Below are positions 32,165 through 41,094 of a stretch of 64,000 nt of DNA, piece after piece. This DNA is from Saccharothrix longispora (GTDB lineage Bacteria; Actinomycetota; Actinomycetes; Mycobacteriales; Pseudonocardiaceae), in assembly GCF_030852425.1 (NCBI RefSeq), contig NZ_NSDM01000003.1:496001-560000 (forward strand), given 5' to 3'. The stretch's first letter is position 1. The number at the start of each line of letters is the position of its first letter. Made by a program: the position numbers and the translations under genes. Below the pieces are notes generated by a model that worked only from the letters and a program-made list of their open reading frames with translations, was not told the origin of the DNA and did not search any database.

Positions 32165-32512
32165 TCAGTCCGGCATCACGCAGAACGGGTGCCCCTCGGG
32201 GTCGAGCAGCACCGTCCAGTCGTCCCCGCCGGGCTGGTGGTCGGGCTTGGTGGCGCCGAGCGAGACGAACGTGGCGACCGCCTCGGCCACGTCGGGCACC
32301 TCGAAGTCGACGTGGGCGTGCACGCGCTCCTCCGGCCAGGACGGTCCCCGGTACCCCTCGACCTTCTGGAAGCCGAGCCGGGCGGCGTCCTTGGTGCCCA
32401 GGAAGACGTACGTGTCGTCGGAGTAGCTCGGCTCCCAGCCGAGTGCCGACCGGTAGAACTCGGCCAGCTTCGCCGGGTCGGCGCTGTCCAGGATGACGGT
32501 GGTGATGCGCAT
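32165..32512 (-). CDS. VOC (glyoxalase/bleomycin resistance) family protein
   Basis: A 115-residue two-module betaalphabetabetabeta protein. MRITTVILDSADPAKLAEFYRSALGW and DWTVLLDPEGHPFCVMPD are the typical first strand-helix and final strand of the vicinal oxygen chelate fold. Substrate unknown. The start at 32512 has a strong GAGAAGGGA ribosome binding site; the longer frame upstream is not coding. Confidence 0.88.
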   Translation of the reverse strand: MRITTVILDSADPAKLAEFYRSALGWEPSYSDDTYVFLGTKDAARLGFQKVEGYRGPSWPEERVHAHVDFEVPDVAEAVATFVSLGATKPDHQPGGDDWTVLLDPEGHPFCVMPD

Positions 32513-32646
32513 GGGACGTCCCTTCTCCTCTGGTGGGCACCAGCCTGCCCGTACCCAGGGGTTCGGGTCGTGAACTTCCTCGCCGGGGGATGTCGCGCCC
32601 CGGACCGCGCGCCCGGGCGGCCGACGCCGGCGGACGGTCCGGGCCA

Positions 32647-33510
32647 TCAGTCCTCGGACAGCGGCGCGGCGTTGGTCGGCATCCGGACGGCGCGCAGGAA
32701 CTCGAACAGCAGCCACGGCCGCCGTCCGGTGACGCGCAGCTTGCCGGTCAGCGCGGCGCGGGTGCGGCCGACCCGGCCGAACAGCACGAGGTGCAGCGCG
32801 GCCGGGTCGAAGCCCAGGCGCACGTCGACGGGCCCGCCCGGCTCCTCGACCGAGACCCGGCCCCGGTGCAGGACGAGCGTCACCGGCTTCGTGTGGCGGG
32901 AGCGGAAGGCGACGGCGATGCGGCGGTCGTTCGACGGTGCGCCGTCGAACAGGCTGCCGACGTCGTTGCGGATCATGCCGACGATGAACAGGTCGAAGAA
33001 CGGCGCGGCTTCCCGGGCCGGGATGGGCCACGGCGCGCCGACCGCGCGGGCGATGTCCCACCCGTGGATCAGCATCTCGTTGACCAGGTGGGCGAGCACG
33101 CCGCCCACCGGGACCCGGGACGCGCCGAGCCAGGGCACGGTCCGCTCCGGGTCCGTCCCGGTGGTCAGGTCGAGGACGGTGGCGACCGACGACCGGAGGG
33201 TGGCGGCCAGGGCTGCCGGGTTCCGCTCGTGGAAGCGCCCCAGCACCAGGGTGTTGATGTCGGCGACCGTGTCCACGGTGACGGTGGGGATGCGGGCGGC
33301 GATGACCGGGTCGGCCACCTCGGGCTCCGGCGCGAGCAGCGTGGTGTAGAGCGAGGCGATGGTGACGACGTGCGCGGCCGTGTCGGCGACCGTCCACTCC
33401 GCCGTGGCGGGCGCGGCCGGGTCGTTCGCCTCGACCAGGTCCGCGAACCTGGCCGTGACGACGGGCAGGACCTCGCGCACCGCCGCCCACTGATCGGACA
33501 CGTCCCCCAC
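32647..33510 (-). CDS. MDMPI/DinB-type maleylpyruvate isomerase family protein
   Basis: A 287-residue protein. The N-terminal part fits the mycothiol-dependent maleylpyruvate isomerase metal-binding fold: WTVADTAAHVVTIASLY and LAHLVNEMLIHGWDIARAVG supply the histidines expected to hold zinc. The C-terminal 90 residues (PVDVRLGFDPAALHLVLFGRVGRTRAALTGKL in parts) resemble an SCP2-like domain. No gentisate pathway genes are nearby, so a role in detoxification is only inference. Confidence 0.82.
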   Translation of the reverse strand: MGDVSDQWAAVREVLPVVTARFADLVEANDPAAPATAEWTVADTAAHVVTIASLYTTLLAPEPEVADPVIAARIPTVTVDTVADINTLVLGRFHERNPAALAATLRSSVATVLDLTTGTDPERTVPWLGASRVPVGGVLAHLVNEMLIHGWDIARAVGAPWPIPAREAAPFFDLFIVGMIRNDVGSLFDGAPSNDRRIAVAFRSRHTKPVTLVLHRGRVSVEEPGGPVDVRLGFDPAALHLVLFGRVGRTRAALTGKLRVTGRRPWLLFEFLRAVRMPTNAAPLSED

Positions 33511-33627
33511 GGCAACCTCCCCAGGTCGACGGCCGACCCTAACAGCGCGGCGGTTCTCCCGGGTTGCGCTTTCCGAACCGACTGCGGGTCCCCGCGCACG
33601 CGCGACCCGCCGTCGGCGGCGGGCCGC

Positions 33628-34776
33628 TCACCGGCCGACCCGCCCGGCGCCCCGTTGCGGTGCGCGGTAGGCCAGGTCCCACAGCGCCTCCACGGGGCCG
33701 CGCGGGAAGCGGCGCATCCACCAGGACGCCCCCACCACCAACAGGGCCGAGACCAGCACCCACACACCGACGGTGAACGGCGCGCCCAGGTGGCCCCAGC
33801 GCCGCGCCAGGCCGAGCCCCCACTGGTAGCAGAGCGCGGAGGCGATCACGTTCTGGCCGATGTAGCAGGTCAGGGCCGACCTGCCCACCGCCGTCAGGCC
33901 ACCGCGCAACGCACCCGGTTCGGCGCGCATCCGGTTGACCAGCGCGGTGATGCCGCCGAGCAGGCCGAACGCCACCAGCGGCGCGCACACGTAGCGGTCC
34001 ACGGCGAACCAGCCCGGCCCCGCGAGGGTGGTGGCGACGTTCAGCGGCACGCCGACACCCAGGCCCCACACCACCAGGCGGTGCTGGAGGCGCGCGCCGC
34101 GGGCCGAGTCCTCCAGCGCTCCCGCCGTGAACAGCCGCGCCCCCGCCAGGAACAGCACGGCGCTCAGCGGCAGCACCAGGACCCCCTCCGCGCGGAAGAC
34201 CGCGAAGTACGTCACGCGGTCCTGGACCCCGCCCCACCAGCTGTCCGTCGTCACCACGAAGCCGGGGTCGCCGGTCGTCGTTCCGGCGGACAGCAGCGCG
34301 ACCGTGATCAGGCCGACGACCGCGAGGTTCAGCGCCCCCATCGCGACCATCCACCCCGTCTGCGCGCGGGAGCTCCGTCCCACCAGGTACGCCACCAGCA
34401 CCGACACGATCGCGTAGAACATGAGCACGTCGAACTCGAAGACCAGCACGTAGTGCAGCAGCCCCTCGAACAGCAGCAGGGCCGACCGCCACAGGTACCA
34501 GCCGGGCCACCGCTGCCCGCGTCGGACGGCGGACGCGTGCTGGATCGCCAGGCCGATGCCGAACATGATCGACAGCAGCCCGAGGAACTTGCCGTTGGTG
34601 AGCATGCGGAGCAGCGGGTCGACGATGCCGCCCCAGTCGTCGCCGAGCCCCGAGCCGACGTCCGACAGGAAGCCCGAAGCCCCCTGCGGGTGGGTGAAGA
34701 CCCACACGTTCGTGCCGAAGGTGCCCAGGATCGCCACCCCGCGCAGCACGTCGAGTGCGGTGATGCGTCCGCCCAT
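33628..34776 (-). CDS. DUF418 family membrane protein
   Basis: A 382-residue multispanning membrane protein of the DUF418/YeiB family. The opening RITALDVLRGVAILGTFGTNVW and the C-terminal FTVGVWVLVSALLVVGASWWMRRFPRGPVEALWDLAYR (in parts) are diagnostic; nine or more membrane helices are visible. Transported substrate or function is unknown. ATG start, no close operon partner. Confidence 0.9.
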   Translation of the reverse strand: MGGRITALDVLRGVAILGTFGTNVWVFTHPQGASGFLSDVGSGLGDDWGGIVDPLLRMLTNGKFLGLLSIMFGIGLAIQHASAVRRGQRWPGWYLWRSALLLFEGLLHYVLVFEFDVLMFYAIVSVLVAYLVGRSSRAQTGWMVAMGALNLAVVGLITVALLSAGTTTGDPGFVVTTDSWWGGVQDRVTYFAVFRAEGVLVLPLSAVLFLAGARLFTAGALEDSARGARLQHRLVVWGLGVGVPLNVATTLAGPGWFAVDRYVCAPLVAFGLLGGITALVNRMRAEPGALRGGLTAVGRSALTCYIGQNVIASALCYQWGLGLARRWGHLGAPFTVGVWVLVSALLVVGASWWMRRFPRGPVEALWDLAYRAPQRGAGRVGR

Positions 34777-34964
34777 GTCCCCCTCCGCGGATCGGTTGCG
34801 CGATCGACGGTAGGGCGGCGGGCGGTGGCTGATCGTCGGCCGGTGGTCTGCGGTCGTGTCACACCTTCGGACGATGCCCGCGGCCGGACGAACGAGACGG
34901 CGGGCGCGTTCGGCGGGCGGGCCCGGTGGGCGACGAGGTGTGGCGGGTGCCGGCGGGGGGCCGC

Positions 34965-36113
34965 CTAGTGCCTGCGGGCCGCGTGGCCGGCGACCGCGCC
35001 CATGCCCACGATGAGCAGCAGCGCGACCATGCCCCAGCGGCGCTGGTCACGGACCGTGTTGTCCTCCAGCGCCGACGCGCCGCCCTGCCGGTCCGGCATG
35101 CGGACGCTGGTGGTGGCCGACGGGGGCGTGGGTCCGGGCGCGGTCGTCGAGCGCTGCGGGGCGGTGGTGGTCGGCGCGGGCGTCGGCGGCGTCGTGGCGG
35201 TGGTGGGGCGTGGCGGCACGACGGGCTCGGGCACGACGGGCGGCACCACCGGCGGCACCTGCGGCACGGTCGTGGTCGGCTCCGGGATCGGTTCGGGGAT
35301 CGGTTCGGGGGTCGGCCCCGGAGTCGGTTCGGGGGTCGGCTCGGGCGTGGGCCCGGGGGTCGGTTCGGGTTCGGGCGGGTCCACCACGGGCGGCGGCACG
35401 AACAGGCAGCCGGACGAGTCGATGGTCCGCAACGTCCGCCGCGAGGAGATCTCGGTGACCACGCCCGAGCCGTCCAGTGCCACCCGGTAGAGGACGCTGT
35501 GGCCGTCGTGCCGGTTGTTCGTGGCGTAGAGGGAGCCGTCGGGGCTCAGCGTCACGGCGCCGTAGCCGTGGCCGCCGGGCAGCGCACCGACGCCCGGGAC
35601 CTTGCGCACGCGACCGCTGTCCGGGTCGATCGTGACCACCACGCCGCGGCCGTACCAGTTGGTCGCCACCCCGTAGAGGAGGCCGTCGGCGGCGTTGAGG
35701 TCGAAGTCGTCGACCGTGGCGGCGGTGGGGGGCCACATCACGGCCTCGTGCACGACCCTGCCGAAGGACGGGCCGGGCGTGATGCCCACGGAGAACAGCG
35801 CGTGCCCGATGCGCACCACCAGCCGCTCGCCGACCACGGCGCCCGCCACCGCGTGCCGCAGTAGGGGCGAGGCGTGCGAGGGGGTGCCGACGAGGCGTCC
35901 GGAGCGGTCGAGCGCGATCAGCCGGCCGTCGTCGTCCACGCCGTACACGAGGTTCTGCGCGTGGGAGTAGCCGATCGCGTTGACCCGCCGGTCGAGCGTG
36001 CCCAGGCCCGTCGCGGCGCCCTCGGGGAAGCGGACCTCGAACACCGAGGACGGGCCGCGGTTCGCCTCCACCTGGAGGGTGGTGCAGGCGACCTGGGCGA
36101 GGAACTCGATCAT
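34965..36113 (-). CDS. Beta-propeller-like protein with Pro-rich stalk and C-terminal membrane anchor
   Basis: A 382-residue protein. Residues 1-240 are strand-rich with repeated WD/NHL-like segments (VNAIGYSHAQNLVYGVDDDGRLIAL; DFDLNAADGLLYGVATNW; AVTLSPDGSLYATNN), as in DUF6923-type proteins. Then comes a PEPTPGPTPEP stalk, a Thr/Pro region, and a C-terminal helix (WGMVALLLIVGMGAVAGHAA) with basic tail RRH, suggesting surface display. No clear signal peptide is seen at the N-terminus, which is odd. ATG overlaps the DUF4239 stop (ATGA). Confidence 0.72.
   Translation of the reverse strand: MIEFLAQVACTTLQVEANRGPSSVFEVRFPEGAATGLGTLDRRVNAIGYSHAQNLVYGVDDDGRLIALDRSGRLVGTPSHASPLLRHAVAGAVVGERLVVRIGHALFSVGITPGPSFGRVVHEAVMWPPTAATVDDFDLNAADGLLYGVATNWYGRGVVVTIDPDSGRVRKVPGVGALPGGHGYGAVTLSPDGSLYATNNRHDGHSVLYRVALDGSGVVTEISSRRTLRTIDSSGCLFVPPPVVDPPEPEPTPGPTPEPTPEPTPGPTPEPIPEPIPEPTTTVPQVPPVVPPVVPEPVVPPRPTTATTPPTPAPTTTAPQRSTTAPGPTPPSATTSVRMPDRQGGASALEDNTVRDQRRWGMVALLLIVGMGAVAGHAARRH
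35272..35380. repeat. Low-complexity repeat encoding Pro-Glu-Pro stalk
   Basis: Imperfect tandem units of about 12-18 bp (GGTTCGGGGGTCGGC type) encode the alternating PEP/PTPGPTPEP stalk of the preceding surface protein. Confidence 0.8.
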
Positions 36114-36877
36114 CCGAATCGCGCCACAGCGGCCTGGAACGCCTCCGGGGTCACGTCCGCGCCGCCGGCGAACGGGTTCTGGAGCTGGTAGGTGGCGTAC
36201 AGCAGCAGCGTGAGGGTGGCCGCCAGGGTGCAGGTGATGATGATGTGCGTGCGCATCGTCCGGGCGCTGCCGAACAGCAGGGGCAGGAAGATGGCGAGCA
36301 CCGTGCCGATGCCGAGCACGAACCACATGACCGCGCTGACCCCGCCGCTCGCCGCGTCGAGGCGCTCCTGCCTGGCCTGGTAGACGTGCCACAGCTGGTT
36401 GGCGGCCTCGGTCTTGCGGTCGGCGCGCCACGAGTCCTCGGCGGGGGCTTCGGCCACCACCTTGCGCAGCCGGTCGAGCTGGTCCCAGCCGGTGTCGGAC
36501 GACTCCTCGCCCTCGCGCATCGCGGGCCACTCGTCGTTGATGACGGTGATCGAGTAGGCGCGCGAGAGGGACCGGACCTCGTCGCCGACCTCCGGTGAGA
36601 TGGCCTCGCCCGCCCAGGTGGCGGCGACCAGGCCGTCCGCCTCGGTGTAGGAGGCGGTCTCGGCGTCCGCCACGGTGTCGAACAGGGCGATGAGGATGAA
36701 GGCGATCAGCACGGCGTGCAGGCCGGCGACGATCGTGAAGACCCCGCCGGACGCCTCGTTGTTGGCGTCGCGGATGTCGTCGTCGCCCTTGCCGTACCTG
36801 CGGATGAGGAACGCGAGCAACGCCGTGACGATGACCGCGCCACCCACCCACAGCAGACCTGTGAGGTAGATGTTCAT
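36110..36877 (-). CDS. DUF4239 family membrane protein
   Basis: A 255-residue membrane protein. Two N-terminal helices (TGLLWVGGAVIVTALLAFLI; VFTIVAGLHAVLIAFILIALFD), a soluble domain of 100 residues with VRSLSRAYSITVINDEWPAM, and two C-terminal helices match the DUF4239 pattern. Function unknown. ATG at 36877 is preferred over a start 11 codons upstream because GAGAGGG precedes it. Coupled with the propeller-like gene by ATGA. Confidence 0.85.
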   Translation of the reverse strand: MNIYLTGLLWVGGAVIVTALLAFLIRRYGKGDDDIRDANNEASGGVFTIVAGLHAVLIAFILIALFDTVADAETASYTEADGLVAATWAGEAISPEVGDEVRSLSRAYSITVINDEWPAMREGEESSDTGWDQLDRLRKVVAEAPAEDSWRADRKTEAANQLWHVYQARQERLDAASGGVSAVMWFVLGIGTVLAIFLPLLFGSARTMRTHIIITCTLAATLTLLLYATYQLQNPFAGGADVTPEAFQAAVARFG

Positions 36878-37145
36878 GCGCGCCCTCTCACGTTTCGAAC
36901 CGCATTCCACAAGTCGGCGAATTCCACGCTACGAAACGTAGTGATCCAATTACAGTCCCGACAAGGTGATTCATCCTTGTGCTCCCGAATACCAAACCTC
37001 CAGGTGACGGGATCGGCTCGGACCACTCGGACGAGGGACACTGGCCCGCACGAATGCGGCTCAGAACCGCGTGCCGCACCAGTGAATTAACCCGAAAGGG
37101 GGACACCGGCGCGACACAGAGTGGCGACCGGTGTCCGTCGGGTGC
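36878..37145. other. Lower-GC intergenic region
   Basis: Region with lower GC around 36920-37000, probably holding the DUF4239 promoter, including a small CTACG-AAA-CGTAG palindrome. A 9-bp stem (37101-37109/37128-37136) near its right end can terminate the operon to the right. No gene recognised. Confidence 0.55.
37101..37136 (-). terminator. Hairpin after the cupredoxin operon
   Basis: Nine-bp perfect stem GGACACCGG/CCGGTGTCC with an 18-nt loop, ten nt past the last stop codon of the operon. Confidence 0.5.
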
Positions 37146-38237
37146 TCAGCCCGCGAACAGCAGCGCGAGCCCGCCCGCCGTGTAGCCGACCATCAGCACG
37201 AGCAGCGGCACCTGCCCGGTGAGGTGCCGCCGCTCCGGCAGCAGCCGCAGCGCCCGGTCGTGCGCGGACACGACGGCCAGCAGGTGCCCGGCCAGCACCG
37301 CGCCCACCTGCACCGACGCCACCGGGGCCGGTGCGGCGAGGGCGGTGGACGGGGTGAAGCCGTCCGCGCCGACGAGCAGGGCGACCGCCCGCTGGCCCTC
37401 CACGACGAGCAGCGAGGCGTAGTGCGCCACCACGTACCCGGCGACGATCGGCACGAGCGAGTGCGCCAGCTCCCCGCCGAACGCCCGGCAGGCGAGCAGG
37501 TAGCTGCCCGCGACGAGGGCGGTGGTCGCCACGAGCCCCGCCGCGTCGGGCACGCCGAGCCGCTCCCACGCCGGGGTCGAGCCGACGCTGTCGAACGCGG
37601 TCGAGCCGAGCAGCACCGCGACCACGGCCACCAGCCCCGGCCGCACGGGGGTGGCGGCGAGCGCCCGGAAGGGGTTGCCGCGCAAGGGCGACAGCCTGCC
37701 GACCAGCGTGGAGAACACCTCGAACCCGTCGGCGCGCTCGAACCACGTGCGGCCGAACGCGAACCCGCCCGCGAGGTTCACCGCCGCGTACGCGACCAGG
37801 AACCACGGCAGGGCGCCCGGTTCGACCAGCTCGACCCAGGTGAAGGCGAGCAGCCCGAGCGCGGCGGGCCAGTGCCCGAGCCGTTCCGGGTAGGGCCGGT
37901 CGCGGGACACGGGGATGACCAGCCGCAGCGGGTTGAGCACCCGCCACACCGGCCCCAGCAGCACCGACAGCACCGGCACGCCGACCCAGAGCAGCACGAA
38001 CACCAGGTGGGGCCACGCCGGTCCCGGCACCAGCACCAGCCCGACCGCCACCGAAGCCCTGACCGGCCACCGGTCGCGCCCCGGTGCCGGTTCGGCCGGG
38101 GTGAACCTCGGTTCCGTCCACAGCAGACCGAGCGCGAGGAACGAGGCGAGCAGCGCGACCGCCGCGCCCTGGAGCACCAGGTCCAGGGGCAGCGGCAGGT
38201 CGTGCCGCGCGCCGACGCCGTGGGCGAGGGCGGTCAC
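37146..38237 (-). CDS. Multispanning membrane protein, last gene of cupredoxin operon
   Basis: A 363-residue integral membrane protein with about ten hydrophobic segments. No family was recognised with certainty. Residues such as WPHLVFVLLWVGVPVLSVLLGPVWRVLNPLR are characteristic of a conserved actinobacterial membrane family often linked with cupredoxin genes. GTG at 38237 overlaps the stop of the preceding lipoprotein (GTGA), so it belongs to the four-gene operon. The long frame further upstream is antisense. Confidence 0.75.
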   Translation of the reverse strand: MTALAHGVGARHDLPLPLDLVLQGAAVALLASFLALGLLWTEPRFTPAEPAPGRDRWPVRASVAVGLVLVPGPAWPHLVFVLLWVGVPVLSVLLGPVWRVLNPLRLVIPVSRDRPYPERLGHWPAALGLLAFTWVELVEPGALPWFLVAYAAVNLAGGFAFGRTWFERADGFEVFSTLVGRLSPLRGNPFRALAATPVRPGLVAVVAVLLGSTAFDSVGSTPAWERLGVPDAAGLVATTALVAGSYLLACRAFGGELAHSLVPIVAGYVVAHYASLLVVEGQRAVALLVGADGFTPSTALAAPAPVASVQVGAVLAGHLLAVVSAHDRALRLLPERRHLTGQVPLLVLMVGYTAGGLALLFAG

Positions 38238-38554
38238 CGCACCACCAGCCGCACCAGCAGCGTGTCGGGGTGGGCCTCCACGTCGTACGTGCCGGGTTCG
38301 TCCACGGTGAACTCCAGCTCGGCCGCCTTCTCCCGGTCGGCCTTCGCGAGCACGTCGACGCCGTGCACGTGCACGTCCACCGGCTCGTCGCTGGTGACGG
38401 TCAGCCGCACGACCTGCCCGCGCGCCGCCTCCACGCGCTGCGGCGACGCCCGGTCGACGGACAGCCGCAGCACCAGTGGTCCGGCGGGCGCCGCCACCGG
38501 CCCGGGGGCGCACCCGGCGAGGAGGAGCAGGGAGAGCAGCAGGGCGCGGATCAC
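38234..38554 (-). CDS. Cupredoxin-like lipoprotein
   Basis: A 106-residue lipoprotein: signal VIRALLLSLLLLAGC with lipobox LAGC, then a beta-sandwich domain with DEPVDVHVHGVDVLAKADREK and the end EAHPDTLLVRLVV. This is the layout of single-domain cupredoxin/EfeO-type proteins, but the classical copper-binding Cys is absent; His residues in HVHG and EAH could bind metal (inference). Start and stop overlap both neighbours by four bases. Confidence 0.72.
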   Translation of the reverse strand: MIRALLLSLLLLAGCAPGPVAAPAGPLVLRLSVDRASPQRVEAARGQVVRLTVTSDEPVDVHVHGVDVLAKADREKAAELEFTVDEPGTYDVEAHPDTLLVRLVVR

Positions 38555-39348
38555 CGGGGTGTTTCCCTTCTCATGTGGTCGAACCCGCCCGCGGCGAGCC
38601 CGAGGCCGCCGCCGAGCACCAGCGCCACCAGCAGCCGGTCGAGGTCGGCCGGACCGGCGAACGGCAGCTGGGAGAAGCGGAAGCTGTCGACGTCGGGGAT
38701 GCCCGCCACCACGAGCATCGCGCCGACCACGGCGGACGCGAACGCGGCGGCCGGTCTGCGCCGCGCCGCCGCCACGACGGCGAGGACCGCCAGCGGCCAC
38801 GCCACCAGTCCCACGCCGCTCGCGCCGAGCAGCAGCGGCGCGAACGACCCGCCGGTGACCGCGAGGGTCGAGCCGACGGCGTGCCACGCGTGCGCGCCGG
38901 TCACCACGACCACGCCCACCGCGAGCAGGTGCCGCCGCCGACCCAGCGCCCAGCCGGCGACGGCCAGGGCGAGGCAGCCCAGCAGCCACCACACCGGGTT
39001 CGGGCCGGGAACGGTGTCGACCCGGCCGCGGATGACGGACGCGCCGATCGGGACCTCCCACGTCGGCGCGGTGGTGCGCTCGTCGCGGAAGCGGTGGACC
39101 TCCCCCGGCCGCACCTCGTGGCCGGCGACGACGACCGGTGCGCCGCCGTCGTTGCGGACCTCCAGCTGCGTGCCGTGGTTGACGGTGCGGGCCGAGACGC
39201 CGGGCAGCGGCGGGTCGATCGCGGTCACCCGGCTCAGGTGGTCCTGCGGGGTGAGGCCGCCGGCGTGGGCGTGCGCCGGGGTGGCGTTGGCGAGCGAGAG
39301 CGCGAGCGCGACGACCAGGGCGGCCGGCCCCGTCCCCCGGCCGGTCAA
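38551..39348 (-). CDS. Secreted/membrane protein of the cupredoxin operon
   Basis: A 265-residue protein with a signal peptide ending in NATPAHAHA, an extracellular domain of about 75 residues with RVTAIDPPLPGVSARTVNHG (in part) and VVVAGHEVRPGEVHRF, then four or five membrane helices. The extracellular part resembles a conserved actinobacterial domain usually found beside copper or cytochrome genes. TTG start inferred from the exact TTGA overlap with the upstream gene. Function unknown. Confidence 0.72.
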   Translation of the reverse strand: MTGRGTGPAALVVALALSLANATPAHAHAGGLTPQDHLSRVTAIDPPLPGVSARTVNHGTQLEVRNDGGAPVVVAGHEVRPGEVHRFRDERTTAPTWEVPIGASVIRGRVDTVPGPNPVWWLLGCLALAVAGWALGRRRHLLAVGVVVVTGAHAWHAVGSTLAVTGGSFAPLLLGASGVGLVAWPLAVLAVVAAARRRPAAAFASAVVGAMLVVAGIPDVDSFRFSQLPFAGPADLDRLLVALVLGGGLGLAAGGFDHMRRETPR

Positions 39349-40376
39349 CGCCGCGTGGGGACGAGCACGACGGCCATCAGCAGGCCGTGCAGCGCGGCCA
39401 CGACCGGCGCCCCGGTCCACATCTCGGTGACGGTCGGCACCGCGCCCTGGTCGATCGAGGCGACCGCGAAGTACAGCGCCCACGTGGTGAAGGAGGCCAG
39501 CGCGCCGAAGGCCCGGTAGTGCGCGAGCCGGTCCTCGGCGGGCCGCAGCCGCACCGCCAGCACGTCGATCACGAGGCCCGCCAGCACGAAGCCGGTGGCG
39601 GTGCTCAGGTTCTCGTAGTTCGCGACCGCGGTGGCGAGCAGCACGACCACGACGGACAGCAGCGTGGCCGTGCCGAACGGGAGCCGGAACCGGCGTGCCG
39701 CGAGCAGCAGCGGCAGTACCAGGACCAGGTTCGTGACCACGATCGACGCGGCGAGCCGGTTGGCCGGTCCGGAACCGCCGTCGGCCTGGTCGAACGAGAA
39801 CGCTTCCACGATGCGCTCGGCGGAGTAGACCGTGGCATCGGCGTACTGGGCGAACAGCAGCACGAGCGACGCGGTGAACGCCAGCGAGAGCGCGGCGGGC
39901 AGGAACCGGGCGAACGTCGGCGCGACCACGTCCCGGTCGGCCCACGCGGTGCGCAGCGGCGTCGTCAGGATCATGATCATGGAGGTGATGAGGCCCAGGT
40001 GCGTCGGGCTGAACAGGATGTCGATGCCCTGCTCGATGCCCAGGAACGTGTGCCACAGGTAGTCGCCCGCGCCGCAGACCGCGAAGATCGGCAGCGCCAC
40101 CACCGCGGGGCCGTACCCCTCCGGGACGGCCCGGAGGCCCCGGGCGCCGGCCTGGTGGTTGCGCCAGACCACCCAGCAGATCCACGCGCCGGTCGCCGCG
40201 AACCCCGAGTAGAACACCGCGTGCCACGGCGTGAAGAACGTCTCCAGCTCGGGCACGTTCGAGTGCGCCCACGCGTCGAGGAACAGCCCGCCGGAGAACC
40301 ACGTCCCCAGCAACACCGTGATCAGGTCCGTGCGGTAGCCCGCGCGGGGTCGCGACGGCGCTTCTTCTGTCAGCAT
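39345..40376 (-). CDS. Multispanning membrane protein, first gene of cupredoxin operon
   Basis: A 343-residue membrane protein with about nine hydrophobic segments. Conserved-looking polar/aromatic residues include FLDAWAHSNVPELETFFTPWHAVFYSG and GAGDYLWHTFLGIEQ, with several histidines at helix ends that might bind metal or haem. Family not named with confidence. ATG at 40376 follows a GAGAGG site. It starts 76 nt after the response regulator, so the two-component system probably lies in or controls the same transcript. Confidence 0.75.
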   Translation of the reverse strand: MLTEEAPSRPRAGYRTDLITVLLGTWFSGGLFLDAWAHSNVPELETFFTPWHAVFYSGFAATGAWICWVVWRNHQAGARGLRAVPEGYGPAVVALPIFAVCGAGDYLWHTFLGIEQGIDILFSPTHLGLITSMIMILTTPLRTAWADRDVVAPTFARFLPAALSLAFTASLVLLFAQYADATVYSAERIVEAFSFDQADGGSGPANRLAASIVVTNLVLVLPLLLAARRFRLPFGTATLLSVVVVLLATAVANYENLSTATGFVLAGLVIDVLAVRLRPAEDRLAHYRAFGALASFTTWALYFAVASIDQGAVPTVTEMWTGAPVVAALHGLLMAVVLVPTRR

Positions 40377-40452
40377 GACCGGAGCCTCTCGGGTGGCGGG
40401 ACGGCGCGGAATCGTGCCACCCCCACCCCGTGGTGCGGTTTCCCGCACCACG

Positions 40453-41094
40453 TCACGCGTTGAGGTACCTCAGCACGGCGAGCACGCGCCGGTGGTCGTG
40501 CGGGCTCGCGGTCAGGTCCAGCTTGGCGAAGATGCCGGTGCAGTGCTTCTCCACGGTCCGCTCGGCGATGAACAGCCGCCGCGCGATGGCCTGGTTCGTG
40601 CGGCCCTCCGCCATCAGCGCCAGCACCGCGCGCTCCCGGTCGGTCAACCGGTCGTCGTTGTCGTCGCGCCTGCGCGCCAGCAGCCTGCTGACCACCTCCG
40701 GGTCGAACGCCGAGCCGCCCGAGCCGACGCGGCGGACCGCGCCGGTGAACTCGGCGAGGTGCGACACCCGGTCCTTGAGCAGGTAGCCGACGCCGTCCGC
40801 GCCCGCGTCCAGCAGGTCGGCGGCGTAGCTGACCCGGACGTACTGGGACAGCACGAGCACGCCGGTCGCCGGGTACTGGCGGCGCAGGGCCAGGGCGGCG
40901 CGCAGGCCCTCGTCGGTGTGGGTCGGCGGCATCCGGATGTCCACCACGGCCACGTCCGGCCGGTGCCGGTCCACCTCGGCCAGCAGCGCCGACGCGTCCT
41001 CCACGGCCGCCACCACGTCCAGGCCCGCCTCGGCGAGCAGCCGGGTCAGGCCCTCGCGCAGCAGCGTCGAGTCCTCCGCGATCACGACCCGCAC
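40453..41094 (-). CDS. LuxR/NarL family response regulator
   Basis: A 213-residue response regulator. Receiver domain with acidic pocket (AED) and phospho-acceptor Asp52 in VVDIRMPP, and the C-terminal LuxR helix-turn-helix (LTDRERAVLALMAEGRTNQAIA; ERTVEKHC). GTG start lies inside the histidine kinase gene with a 13-nt overlap, so it is coupled to the kinase. Likely target is the membrane operon just downstream. Confidence 0.93.
   Translation of the reverse strand: MRVVIAEDSTLLREGLTRLLAEAGLDVVAAVEDASALLAEVDRHRPDVAVVDIRMPPTHTDEGLRAALALRRQYPATGVLVLSQYVRVSYAADLLDAGADGVGYLLKDRVSHLAEFTGAVRRVGSGGSAFDPEVVSRLLARRRDDNDDRLTDRERAVLALMAEGRTNQAIARRLFIAERTVEKHCTGIFAKLDLTASPHDHRRVLAVLRYLNA

Noticed and set aside
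32165..33490. Fusion of VOC and MDMPI genes in one minus-strand frame
   Set aside because: The MDMPI protein is in a different frame; the VOC gene has its own strong ribosome binding site.
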